Shown here piece after piece: positions 1 through 5,798 of a stretch of DNA of 10,344 nt. The notes beneath the pieces were generated by a model, which had not been told where the DNA came from, ran no database searches, and worked only from the letters and a program-made list of their open reading frames with translations. The translations under genes were made by a program, and so were the position numbers. Source of the DNA: Georgenia sp. (GTDB lineage: Bacteria > Actinomycetota > Actinomycetes > Actinomycetales > Actinomycetaceae); contig DAHVRG010000228.1 in the NCBI GenBank assembly GCA_027322565.1, positions 1 through 10,344 of the forward strand, written 5' to 3'. The stretch's first letter is position 1, and each line of letters opens with the position of its first letter.

Positions 1-56
1 AGAAGCACCGCAAGCTGCTTCGCAAGACGCGGCACCAGCGTCGCAACAAGAAGTGA
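1..56 (+). CDS. Small ribosomal subunit protein bS22, 3' end only
   Basis: This is the last 17 codons and TGA stop of an open frame entering from the left edge. The residues, read from position 3, are almost all Lys, Arg, His, Gln or Asn and end in RNKK. That tail matches the carboxyl end of the roughly 32-residue actinobacterial protein bS22 (AURKAIP1/COX24-like family), an rRNA-binding component of the 30S subunit. The start and the first residues lie outside the window, so length and regulation cannot be judged. The neighbouring HAD-IB phosphatase fits the conserved actinobacterial context of this gene. A chance basic frame is possible but unlikely given the match to the known tail. Confidence 0.85.
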   Translation, partial: KHRKLLRKTRHQRRNKK

Positions 57-75
57 GCGCTGACCGTTGACGTCC

Positions 76-101
76 CCAGGCCCGGCACCCGCCGGGCCTG
101 G
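76..101. terminator. Hairpin terminator between bS22 and the HAD phosphatase gene
   Basis: A perfect inverted repeat pairs 76-86 with 91-101 (11 bp, closing on a 4-base loop at 87-90). It lies 19 bases after the bS22 stop and 23 bases past the stop of the converging phosphatase gene, so it could serve both. There is no run of T on either side, which is common for terminators in very GC-rich genomes. The structure is seen directly; the terminator role is inferred from position. Confidence 0.7.
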
Positions 102-124
102 CGCGTTCTCGGGCCGGTCGTGGT

Positions 125-958
125 TCAGCCGCCGGTGAGCCGACGGCGCAGGGCGCGTACGACCACCGTCGCCGTCCACACGACACCGGCCCATCCGGCC
201 CCCCGCACACCGGTGCGCACACCCCGGCCGACGTCGCGCCTCCGCCGGCGGAAGTCGCGCACCGGCCAGCCGACCTCGGCGGCGTGCAGCCGGAGACGTG
301 GTTCGGGGTTGATGGCGCAGGCCGAGCCCACCGTCGTGAGCAGCGGGATGTCGTTGACGGAGTCGCCGTAGGCGTGGCTGCGGCGCAGGTCGATGTCCCG
401 CTCCCGGGCGAGCGCGAGCACGCCGGCCTTCTTCCCGGCCCCGTGGAGCATGTTCCCCCGCAGCTCGCCGGTGTAGACGCCGTCCCGGTGCTCGGCGACG
501 GTGCCCAGCGCCCCCGTGGCGCCGAGCCGCCGGGCGATGAGGTCGGCGATCTCCACCGGCGTGGCGCTGATGAACCACACCTCGTGGCCGGCCGCGAGAT
601 GCTCGTCGACCAGTGCCCGCGCGCCGGGGAAGACCTTGTTCGCCAGCACCTGGTCGTAGACCTCCTCGCCGATCGACACGACCTCGGCGACCGTGCGGCC
701 GCGCACGATCCGCAGCGCCCGCGCCCGGACGGCGGCGATGCGGCGCAGGTTCTCCCCGAGCAGGAGGTAGAGCAGGGAGTGTCGGGCGAAGAAGGCGATG
801 TCCCGCAGCCCGAAGAAGTCACGCCGGTAGAGCTCGCGGGCGAGGTGGTAGGCGCTCGCCCCGCGGATGATCGTGTTGTCGATGTCGAAGAAGGCGGCGA
901 CGACACCCGACTGCGCGGGGGCGGCGGCGTCGTCGCCCGGCCTGGTCGTCGCGTGCAC
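125..958 (-). CDS. HAD-IB family phosphatase (SerB1-like)
   Basis: This 277-residue protein is a haloacid-dehalogenase-superfamily, subfamily IB hydrolase, expected to remove phosphate from a small metabolite through an aspartyl-phosphate intermediate. The catalytic signature FDIDNT has Asp25 (nucleophile) and Asp27 (acid/base). Motif II is Ser131 in FISATP, the motif III lysine is Lys176 or Lys177, and motif IV is GDSVND at 198-203 with metal-binding Asp199 and Asp203. A helical cap fills about residues 35-110. The end is unusual: an Arg-rich stretch (235-250) followed by a short hydrophobic segment (254-270) that could touch or anchor in the membrane. The start is GTG at 958-956, with a TAGGGT box six bases before it. 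Relatives are often called SerB, but the substrate of this subfamily is not settled by sequence, so phosphoserine is only one possibility. Confidence 0.88.
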   Translation of the reverse strand: MHATTRPGDDAAAPAQSGVVAAFFDIDNTIIRGASAYHLARELYRRDFFGLRDIAFFARHSLLYLLLGENLRRIAAVRARALRIVRGRTVAEVVSIGEEVYDQVLANKVFPGARALVDEHLAAGHEVWFISATPVEIADLIARRLGATGALGTVAEHRDGVYTGELRGNMLHGAGKKAGVLALARERDIDLRRSHAYGDSVNDIPLLTTVGSACAINPEPRLRLHAAEVGWPVRDFRRRRRDVGRGVRTGVRGAGWAGVVWTATVVVRALRRRLTGG

Positions 959-964
959 CCTTCC

Positions 965-970
965 ACCCTA
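965..970 (-). promoter_or_regulatory. -10 box for leaderless start of the HAD phosphatase gene
   Basis: Reading the minus strand, TAGGGT (970 to 965) fits the actinobacterial -10 pattern TANNNT and is followed by six bases and then the GTG start. Transcription would begin at or next to the start codon, giving a leaderless message. No good -35 is visible. A GGAAGG run directly abuts the GTG and is too close for a normal ribosome binding site. Confidence 0.5.
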
Positions 971-982
971 GATCGCCGCCCT

Positions 983-988
983 TAGGAT
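983..988 (+). promoter_or_regulatory. -10 box for leaderless start of the glutaredoxin-like gene
   Basis: TAGGAT lies six bases before the GTG at 995. This spacing puts the transcription start at the start codon. The same bases contain AGGA at 7 bases from the GTG, which could instead work as a weak ribosome binding site, so the two readings cannot be separated from sequence alone. Confidence 0.5.
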
Positions 989-994
989 CGGGGC

Positions 995-1237
995 GTGGCC
1001 GACATCCGAGTGACCCTCTTCTCCCGCGACGGTTGTCACCTGTGCGACGAGGCGCGTCGCGTCGTCGTCGCCGAGTGCGACCGGGCGGGTGTGCGGTGGC
1101 GGGAGGTCGACGTCGACGCCGACGCCGAGCTCCAGGCGCGGTACGGGGAGTACGTGCCCGTCGTCGAGGTCGACGGCGCCGTCCAGGGCTTCTGGCAGAT
1201 CGACCCGGCGCGGGTGCGCGCGGCCCTTTCCGGCTAG
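995..1237 (+). CDS. Glutaredoxin-like thiol-disulfide protein (DUF836 type)
   Basis: This is an 80-residue thioredoxin-fold protein. A first beta strand (IRVTLFS, 4-10) leads into the redox motif Cys14-His-Leu-Cys17 at the head of a helix. The cis-proline loop is at Pro55 in VPVVEVDG, followed by the last strand and helix. Length and the VPVVEVDG ending match the small glutaredoxin-like family PF05768, found in many actinobacteria near haem or cytochrome genes. It probably reduces disulfides in the cytoplasm, but its partner and electron donor are unknown. The GTG start is chosen because it begins the fold with no spare residues and sits at the right distance from TAGGAT. It is divergent from the HAD phosphatase gene with 36 bp between starts, and a strong hairpin follows 35 bases after its TAG stop. 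Confidence 0.88.
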   Translation: MADIRVTLFSRDGCHLCDEARRVVVAECDRAGVRWREVDVDADAELQARYGEYVPVVEVDGAVQGFWQIDPARVRAALSG

Positions 1238-1242
1238 CGTCC

Positions 1243-1268
1243 TCCCGGACGGTGAACCACGTCCGGGA
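1243..1268. terminator. First hairpin after the glutaredoxin-like gene
   Basis: A 9-bp perfect stem (1243-1251 with 1260-1268) closes an 8-base loop, starting 5 bases after the TAG stop. No T run follows. It probably works together with the larger hairpin just downstream as part of a convergent terminator region. Confidence 0.5.
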
Positions 1269-1271
1269 ACG

Positions 1272-1310
1272 CCGACGGCGGCCGGTGCGCGGAGCACCGA
1301 CCGCCGTCGG
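1272..1310. terminator. Strong bidirectional terminator between convergent genes
   Basis: The arms 1272-1281 and 1301-1310 pair perfectly over 10 bp. After one C/A mismatch, 1283-1288 pairs with 1294-1299 over 6 bp around a 5-base loop. It sits between the stop of the glutaredoxin-like gene (1237) and the stop of the converging yceI gene (1347), so it can end transcripts from both sides. This is the most stable simple hairpin I found in the window. Confidence 0.8.
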
Positions 1311-1320
1311 GAGGCACGGA

Positions 1321-1338
1321 CCCGCGCGTGGGCGCGGG
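1321..1338. terminator. Small hairpin next to the yceI stop
   Basis: A 7-bp perfect GC stem (1321-1327 with 1332-1338) and a 4-base loop lie 8 bases beyond the yceI stop codon. It would be the first hairpin met by transcripts coming from yceI. The role as a terminator is inferred from position only. Confidence 0.4.
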
Positions 1339-1346
1339 CGGCCGGG

Positions 1347-1925
1347 TCAGGCCTGCTGGGCCTCGCCCGTGGCCGCGATGGCCGAGATCTCGAGCGAGAT
1401 CCGGATCTTGTCGCCGACGAGGACGCCACCGGTCTCGAGGGCGGCGTTCCAGGTGAGGCCGTACTCCTTGCGGGAGATCTCGGTCCGGGCGGAGAAGCCG
1501 ACGCGGGGGTTGCCGAACGGGTCGGTGGCCGCGCCGTTGTACTCGACCTCGAGGGTGGCGGGCTTCGTCACACCGTTGATCGTGAGGTCACCGGTGACGG
1601 TGAACTCCGGGCCGGTGCCCTCGACGCCGGTGCTGACGAAGGTCCAGGTCGGCTTGTTCTCGGCGTCCCAGAAGTCGGCGCTGCGGAGGTGGTTGTCACG
1701 GTTCTCGTCGCGGGTGTCGACGGACGCGGACTTGATCTCCACGTTGACCGTCGAGTCGGCGAAGCTCTCGGCGACGACGATCTCACCGGAGAAGTCGGTG
1801 AACTGTCCGCGGACCTTGGCGATGCCGGCGTGCCGGACGGAGAAGCCGACCTCGGAGTGCGAGGGGTCGATGGTGTAGGTGCCCGGTGCGGGGCGCGTGG
1901 TGGTCGTGGTGTCGGTCGCGGTCAT
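1347..1925 (-). CDS. YceI family protein
   Basis: This 192-residue protein has the features of the YceI family, lipocalin-like beta barrels that bind isoprenoid-type lipids in characterised members. After a Thr-rich leader (1-10) the conserved opening GTYTIDPSHSEVGFSVRH spans 15-32. It continues with the VRGQFTDFSGEI strand pair (38-49), the acidic DTRDENRDNHLRSADFWD loop that begins at about residue 70, the central GDLTINGVTKP strand, and the FSARTEISRKEYGL segment. There is no signal peptide, as in many actinobacterial members, so it is likely cytoplasmic. Its ATG is preceded by GGAGGA at 1934-1929, an unusually strong ribosome binding site for this window, three bases from the start. Its promoter carries a possible operator. 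The physiological role and the exact ligand are unknown. Confidence 0.92.
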   Translation of the reverse strand: MTATDTTTTTRPAPGTYTIDPSHSEVGFSVRHAGIAKVRGQFTDFSGEIVVAESFADSTVNVEIKSASVDTRDENRDNHLRSADFWDAENKPTWTFVSTGVEGTGPEFTVTGDLTINGVTKPATLEVEYNGAATDPFGNPRVGFSARTEISRKEYGLTWNAALETGGVLVGDKIRISLEISAIAATGEAQQA

Positions 1926-1950
1926 CGGTCCTCCATGGTTGTTGCATCAC

Positions 1951-1990
1951 TTGACCGTTCAATGATAAGCTCACCTCCGCGTGCGCGCAA
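1951..1990 (-). promoter_or_regulatory. yceI promoter with overlapping inverted-repeat operator
   Basis: On the minus strand, TTGCGC (1990-1985) and TATCAT (1967-1962) are separated by exactly 17 bp, a good fit to a housekeeping promoter. It predicts a start near 1955 and a leader of about 30 bases with GGAGGA before the ATG. The inverted repeat TTGA-N4-TCAA at 1951-1962 touches the -10 and covers the predicted start. Outer arms ATCA (1946-1949) and TGAT (1963-1966) extend the symmetry apart from one extra base. A dimeric repressor bound here would block transcription. MarR-type regulators use repeats of this kind, but no regulator gene is present in the window. Confidence 0.6.
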
Positions 1991-2092
1991 GAGGTGATGC
2001 GCAGGGGACCGCCTGGGGGAGCGGCGCGGCCCGCCGCGGCGGCGCCGGTCGGGGCAGCGCGGGCGCGGGGCGGGCACGGCCGCAGAGTTTGC

Positions 2093-2098
2093 GACACT
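2093..2098 (+). promoter_or_regulatory. Possible -10 box for the cytochrome c maturation operon
   Basis: GACACT keeps the most conserved A and final T of a -10 element and stands seven bases before the ATG at 2106, so the message may be leaderless or nearly so. The AGGGG between them is only two bases from the ATG, too close for a normal ribosome binding site. The AT content rises locally (GAGTTTGCGACACT) compared with the very GC-rich DNA before it. The assignment is weak. Confidence 0.35.
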
Positions 2099-2105
2099 AG
2101 GGGTC

Positions 2106-2813
2106 ATGTCCCGAACCACGGTGCACCTCCTGCGGCACGGCGAGGTCCACAACCCCGACGGCGTCCTCTACGGACGCCTCGAGGGCTTCCGGCTCTCCGA
2201 GCGGGGGCAGCAGATGGCCCAGCGGGTGGCCGACGTGCTCCATGGCGGCGGGCACGACGTCCGCCTCGTCGTCGCCTCCCCGCTCCAGCGCGCCCAGGAG
2301 ACGGCCCTGCCCACCGCCCGGGCGTTCGGCCTCGAGGTCGACACCGACGAGCGCATCATCGAGGCCGGGAACGACTTCGAGGGCAGCACCGTGGGCAGCG
2401 AGCGCTCCCAGCTCGCCCACCCCCGTTACTGGCGGCGCTACCTCAACCCGCTGCGCCCGAGCTGGGGGGAGCCCTACCGGCACCAGGTGGCGCGGATGAC
2501 GGCGGCGGTCGGGGACGCCCGCCGGCGACTGGCCGCGCTGGGGGGCGGCGAGGCGGTGCTCGTCAGCCACCAGCTCCCGATCTGGGTCACCCGCCTCTTC
2601 CTCGAGCGACGCCCGCTGTGGCACGACCCGCGACGTCGGCAGTGCTCCCTCGCCTCGCTCACCTCGCTGCGGTTCCACGGGGCCCGGCTCGTCGGCCTGG
2701 GGTACTGGGAGCCCGCCGCCGACCTCGTCTCCGGTGCCCGCGACCTCCTGCCGGGCGCGTCCGGGGCCGCGGTCCCCGGCTCGGCGGCCCGGCCCGGGGC
2801 GGAGCGGGTATGA
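2106..2813 (+). CDS. Histidine phosphatase superfamily (phosphoglycerate mutase-like) protein
   Basis: This 235-residue protein carries the histidine phosphatase signature LLRHGE (8-13), in which His11 would be phosphorylated. Arg62 in SPLQRAQET forms the phosphate pocket, Glu86 is a likely proton donor, and the second catalytic histidine is His155 in VSHQ. It therefore looks catalytically complete, but the substrate is unknown; names such as phosphoglycerate mutase are family labels. The last 35 residues or so are Gly/Ala/Pro-rich and probably disordered. Its stop overlaps the next start by four bases (ATGA at 2810-2813), so it is translationally coupled to the TlpA-like gene. Placement at the head of the cytochrome c maturation operon matches the order seen around Rv0525 in mycobacteria, yet no role in haem attachment is established. 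Confidence 0.88.
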   Translation: MSRTTVHLLRHGEVHNPDGVLYGRLEGFRLSERGQQMAQRVADVLHGGGHDVRLVVASPLQRAQETALPTARAFGLEVDTDERIIEAGNDFEGSTVGSERSQLAHPRYWRRYLNPLRPSWGEPYRHQVARMTAAVGDARRRLAALGGGEAVLVSHQLPIWVTRLFLERRPLWHDPRRRQCSLASLTSLRFHGARLVGLGYWEPAADLVSGARDLLPGASGAAVPGSAARPGAERV

Positions 2814-3394
2814 GCCGGCTCCCGCGCGCCCTCGCGGCGCTCGCCGTGGCACTCCTCGCCCTCACCGGGTGCGGCGGGTCGGCCACCGGCACGGCCACGG
2901 ACACGACCGGCGCGGGCTACCAGGCGGGCGACGGCTCCTGGACCACCTGGGAGGAGCCCGAGCGGACCGGGCCGGTCGACCTCACCGGCACGACCTACGA
3001 CGAGGAGGAGGTCGACCTCGCCGACTGGCGCGGCGATGTCGTCGTCCTCAACTTCTGGTACGCGGCCTGCCCGCCCTGCCGGGCCGAGGCCGGTGACCTC
3101 GCTGCCATCCACGCCGACTACGCCGACCGCGGGGTCCGGCTCCTCGGCGTCAACCCGCGGGACGACGCGGCGACCGCCCAGGCCTTCGAGCGCAGCTTCG
3201 AGGTCCCCTACCCGAGCCTCCACGACGAGACCGCCCGCGGGGTGGCCGCACTCCAGGGGCTCGTGCCGCTCCAGGCGATGCCGACCACGGTCGTGCTCGA
3301 CACCGAGGGCAGGGTGGCCGGCCGCGTCCTCGGCCAGATCGACCCCGGCATCGTCCGCGGGATGATCGACGACGTCCTCGCCGAGGCGGCGTGA
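2810..3394 (+). CDS. TlpA/ResA-like thioredoxin lipoprotein
   Basis: This 194-residue protein is an exported thioredoxin-fold disulfide reductase. The first 20 residues form a lipoprotein signal (Arg-containing start, hydrophobic 7-18, lipobox LTGC with Cys21), so the mature protein should be tethered to the outer face of the membrane. A Gly/Thr-rich linker (22-60) precedes the TlpA domain. The active site is Cys87-Pro-Pro-Cys90 after NFWYAA, with Ala rather than the usual Trp just before the first cysteine, and the cis-proline is Pro158 in MPTT. In system II it would keep the haem-binding cysteines of apocytochromes reduced, receiving electrons from CcdA, which is encoded next. The ATG at 2810 is chosen because it begins the signal peptide and overlaps the previous stop. 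The open frame runs upstream to 1994, but that part is a shadow of the preceding gene. Confidence 0.9.
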   Translation: MSRLPRALAALAVALLALTGCGGSATGTATDTTGAGYQAGDGSWTTWEEPERTGPVDLTGTTYDEEEVDLADWRGDVVVLNFWYAACPPCRAEAGDLAAIHADYADRGVRLLGVNPRDDAATAQAFERSFEVPYPSLHDETARGVAALQGLVPLQAMPTTVVLDTEGRVAGRVLGQIDPGIVRGMIDDVLAEAA

Positions 3395-4215
3395 TGAGCT
3401 GGGACGGCATCGCGCAGACCTTCCAGACCACCGTCCTCAGTGGGTCCCTGCTCGCCGCGGTGCCCGTGGCCCTGCTCGCCGGTGCCATCTCCTTCGCCTC
3501 CCCGTGCGTGCTGCCCCTCATCCCCGGGTATGTCGGCTACCTCGGCGGGATGACCGGGACGCTCGGGCAGCGGCCCGGCGGCGTCGCCGTCGGCGGTGGT
3601 GCCGCGGCCACGACGACGGCGACCAGGCGCCCCACCGGGCAGGGCCGGCTGCTGCTCGGTGTGCTCCTCTTCGTCCTCGGTTTCAGCGCCGTGTTCGTCC
3701 TCCTCGGCGTCGTCTTCGGCGGGCTGGGGCTCGCGCTGCAGCCCTGGGTGGACGTCATCACCCGCGTCATGGGCGTCGTCGTCATCCTCATGGGGCTCGC
3801 CTTCATGGGGGCCGTCCCGTTCCTCCAGCGGGACCGGCGCCTCCACCTCAGCCCCCGGGCCGGGATATGGGGCGCACCGCTCCTCGGTGTCGTCTTCGGC
3901 CTCGGCTGGGCGCCGTGCATCGGCCCCACGCTCTCCGCGGTGCTGCTGCTCTCCCTCGACGACGGCGACCCCGCCCGCGGTGGGCTGCTCGCCGCCGCCT
4001 ACTGCCTCGGGCTCGGCCTCCCGTTCGTCGTCATCGCGCTGCTGTACTCGCGCACCACCCGGGCGATGGGCTTCCTGCGCCGGCACCGGCTGACGATCAT
4101 GCGGATCGGGGGCGGCATGCTCGTCCTCGTCGGTCTCGCGCTCGTCACCGGGCTCTGGGGCCAGTTCGCCGGGTGGGTGCAGGGCCTCGTCGCCGACTTC
4201 GTGACGGTGGTGTGA
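3394..4215 (+). CDS. ccdA: CcdA cytochrome c biogenesis thiol-disulfide transporter
   Basis: This 273-residue membrane protein has about six hydrophobic helices and the two conserved redox cysteines of the CcdA/DsbD-core family: Cys38 in SFASPCVLPLIPGY and Cys175 in GWAPCIGPT. It carries reducing equivalents from cytoplasmic thioredoxin across the membrane to the TlpA-like lipoprotein encoded just upstream. A Gly/Ala/Thr-rich linker at 60-84 separates helix 1 from helix 2 and is less conserved in character. A third cysteine (Cys204) lies in a helix. The start is ambiguous: GTG at 3391 and ATG at 3394 are adjacent and in frame. I use the ATG, which overlaps the previous TGA by one base. Length is a little above the family minimum because of the linker. 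Confidence 0.93.
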   Translation: MSWDGIAQTFQTTVLSGSLLAAVPVALLAGAISFASPCVLPLIPGYVGYLGGMTGTLGQRPGGVAVGGGAAATTTATRRPTGQGRLLLGVLLFVLGFSAVFVLLGVVFGGLGLALQPWVDVITRVMGVVVILMGLAFMGAVPFLQRDRRLHLSPRAGIWGAPLLGVVFGLGWAPCIGPTLSAVLLLSLDDGDPARGGLLAAAYCLGLGLPFVVIALLYSRTTRAMGFLRRHRLTIMRIGGGMLVLVGLALVTGLWGQFAGWVQGLVADFVTVV

Positions 4216-5798
4216 TGAGCTACGCCCCCGAGGGTTTGCGGACGATGGACGGCTCCGGCGAGGCACCCGCACCGCGGCCGGTCGGGCTGGGCGTGCGCGG
4301 ATGGCTGCGCTGGGCGTGGCGCCAGCTCACCTCGATGCGCGTGGCACTGCTGCTCCTCATGCTGCTCGGCATCGCGGCACTCCCCGGCGCCATCGTCCCG
4401 CAGAGCCCGCAGGACCCGGCCGGCGTCGCCCGGTACCGCGCCGACAACCCGGAGCTGGCCGTCTGGCTCGAGCGCCTCGGGCTCTTCGACGTCTACAGCG
4501 CACCGTGGTTCGCTGCCGTCTACCTGCTCCTGTTCGTCTCCCTCATCGGCTGCATCCTGCCTCGCACGAAGGCACACTTCGCCGCCCTGCGGGCCGCCCC
4601 GACCCGCGTCCCGCGCCGGCTCAGCCGCTTCCGCGCCCACGCGACGCACGAGACCGCGGCCTCGCCCGAGGAGGTGCTCGGGGCCGCCCGGCGTGCCCTG
4701 GGCCGCCGCTTCCGGGTGGCACACACCCCGGAGGGGATCAGCGCCGAACGCGGCTACCTGCGCGAGACCGGCAACATCGTCTTCCACCTCTCCCTCGTCG
4801 GGGTGCTCGTCGCGCTCGGTGCCGGGCAGATGCTCAGCTACCGCGGGCAGGCCGTCGTCGTCGAGGGGCGCTCCTTCGCCAACGCGCTCGTCGACTACGA
4901 CACCTTCACACCCGGGTCGCTCTTCGACAGCGAGAACCTCGAGGCCTTCACCCTCACCCTCGACGAGCTCACCTCCGAGTTCACCGTGGACGCCCAGCCG
5001 CGGGACTTCGCCGCCCACGTCACCGTGACCGAGGCCGACGGGGGCGCCCGCGCCGACACCATCCGCGTCAACCATCCCGTCACCGCCGCAGGGGCGAACA
5101 TCTACCTCGCCGGCAACGGCTTCGCCCCGCACCTCACCGTCCGTGACGCCGAGGGGGAGGTGGCCTTCTCCCAGCCGGTGCCCTTCCTGCCCGAGGACGA
5201 CTTCTACACCTCCCGCGGCGTCGTCAAGGTCCCGGACGTCTCCCCTGGCCTCGAGCAGCTCGGCTTCATCGGCTACCTGCTGCCCACGGCCGTGCTCGAC
5301 GAGTCCGGTGCCCGGTCGGTGCACCCGCAGCCGAATGCGCCGCTCATCATCCTCGACGTCTACACCGGCGACCTCGGCCTGGACGACGGCGTCCCGCAGA
5401 ACGTCTACGAGCTCGACACCGAGGGGATGACCCAGCTGACGGACGGCGACGAGGAGGTCCGCGTCCTCCTCGAGCCCGGCCAGGAGGTCGAGCTGCCCGA
5501 CGGGCTGGGCACGATCACCCTCGACGCGCTGCCCCGCTTCGCGGCGCTGGACGTCCGCTACGACCCCTCGCTCACCGTCCTGCTCGTCTCGGCGCTGCTC
5601 GCCTTCGCCGGCCTGTCCGCCTCGCTCTTCGTGCCGCGACGGCGGCTCTGGGTGAGGACGAGCCCCGGCTCCGACGGACGTACAGTTGTCGAGGCAGCCG
5701 CACTCGCCCGGGGAGACGACCCGGGTCTGGAGCAGGAGCTCGAGCGGGTGATGACCGCAGTCCGGGCCATCGCGCCCACAGCCCAGGAGGACACGTGA
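4215..5798 (+). CDS. resB: ResB (Ccs1) cytochrome c biogenesis protein
   Basis: This 527-residue protein is the ResB half of the system II haem-export and attachment complex. Hydrophobic segments lie at about 41-62, 97-115 and 187-207, with a fourth at 451-473. Between the third and fourth is a large beta-rich domain (about 210-450) expected outside the membrane, where it would meet the apocytochrome. His191 in the third segment (GNIVFHLSLVGV) is the probable conserved transmembrane haem ligand. The N-terminal opening and the VALLLLMLLGIAALPGAIVPQ stretch (43-63) are typical of the family. The C-terminal 50 residues are acidic and cytoplasmic. Translation starts at the ATG overlapping the ccdA stop by one base; a GTG three bases earlier is also in frame. 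It must work with CcsA/ResC, encoded next. Confidence 0.93.
   Translation: MSYAPEGLRTMDGSGEAPAPRPVGLGVRGWLRWAWRQLTSMRVALLLLMLLGIAALPGAIVPQSPQDPAGVARYRADNPELAVWLERLGLFDVYSAPWFAAVYLLLFVSLIGCILPRTKAHFAALRAAPTRVPRRLSRFRAHATHETAASPEEVLGAARRALGRRFRVAHTPEGISAERGYLRETGNIVFHLSLVGVLVALGAGQMLSYRGQAVVVEGRSFANALVDYDTFTPGSLFDSENLEAFTLTLDELTSEFTVDAQPRDFAAHVTVTEADGGARADTIRVNHPVTAAGANIYLAGNGFAPHLTVRDAEGEVAFSQPVPFLPEDDFYTSRGVVKVPDVSPGLEQLGFIGYLLPTAVLDESGARSVHPQPNAPLIILDVYTGDLGLDDGVPQNVYELDTEGMTQLTDGDEEVRVLLEPGQEVELPDGLGTITLDALPRFAALDVRYDPSLTVLLVSALLAFAGLSASLFVPRRRLWVRTSPGSDGRTVVEAAALARGDDPGLEQELERVMTAVRAIAPTAQEDT

Noticed and set aside
1994..2809. Upstream extension of the TlpA-like frame
   Set aside because: It overlaps the whole histidine phosphatase gene in another frame and reads Arg/Pro/Ala-rich; the real start is the ATG of the lipoprotein signal at 2810.
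3208..4272. Long minus-strand frame opposite ccdA (354 residues)
   Set aside because: Its residues are Glu/Gly/Arg/Asp/Pro-rich with no domain, as expected for the complement of a GC-rich coding sequence; ccdA on the plus strand has all family motifs.
3999..5324. Long minus-strand frame opposite resB (441 residues)
   Set aside because: Low-complexity Gly/Val/Glu/Asp composition and no motif; it mirrors the codon pattern of resB.
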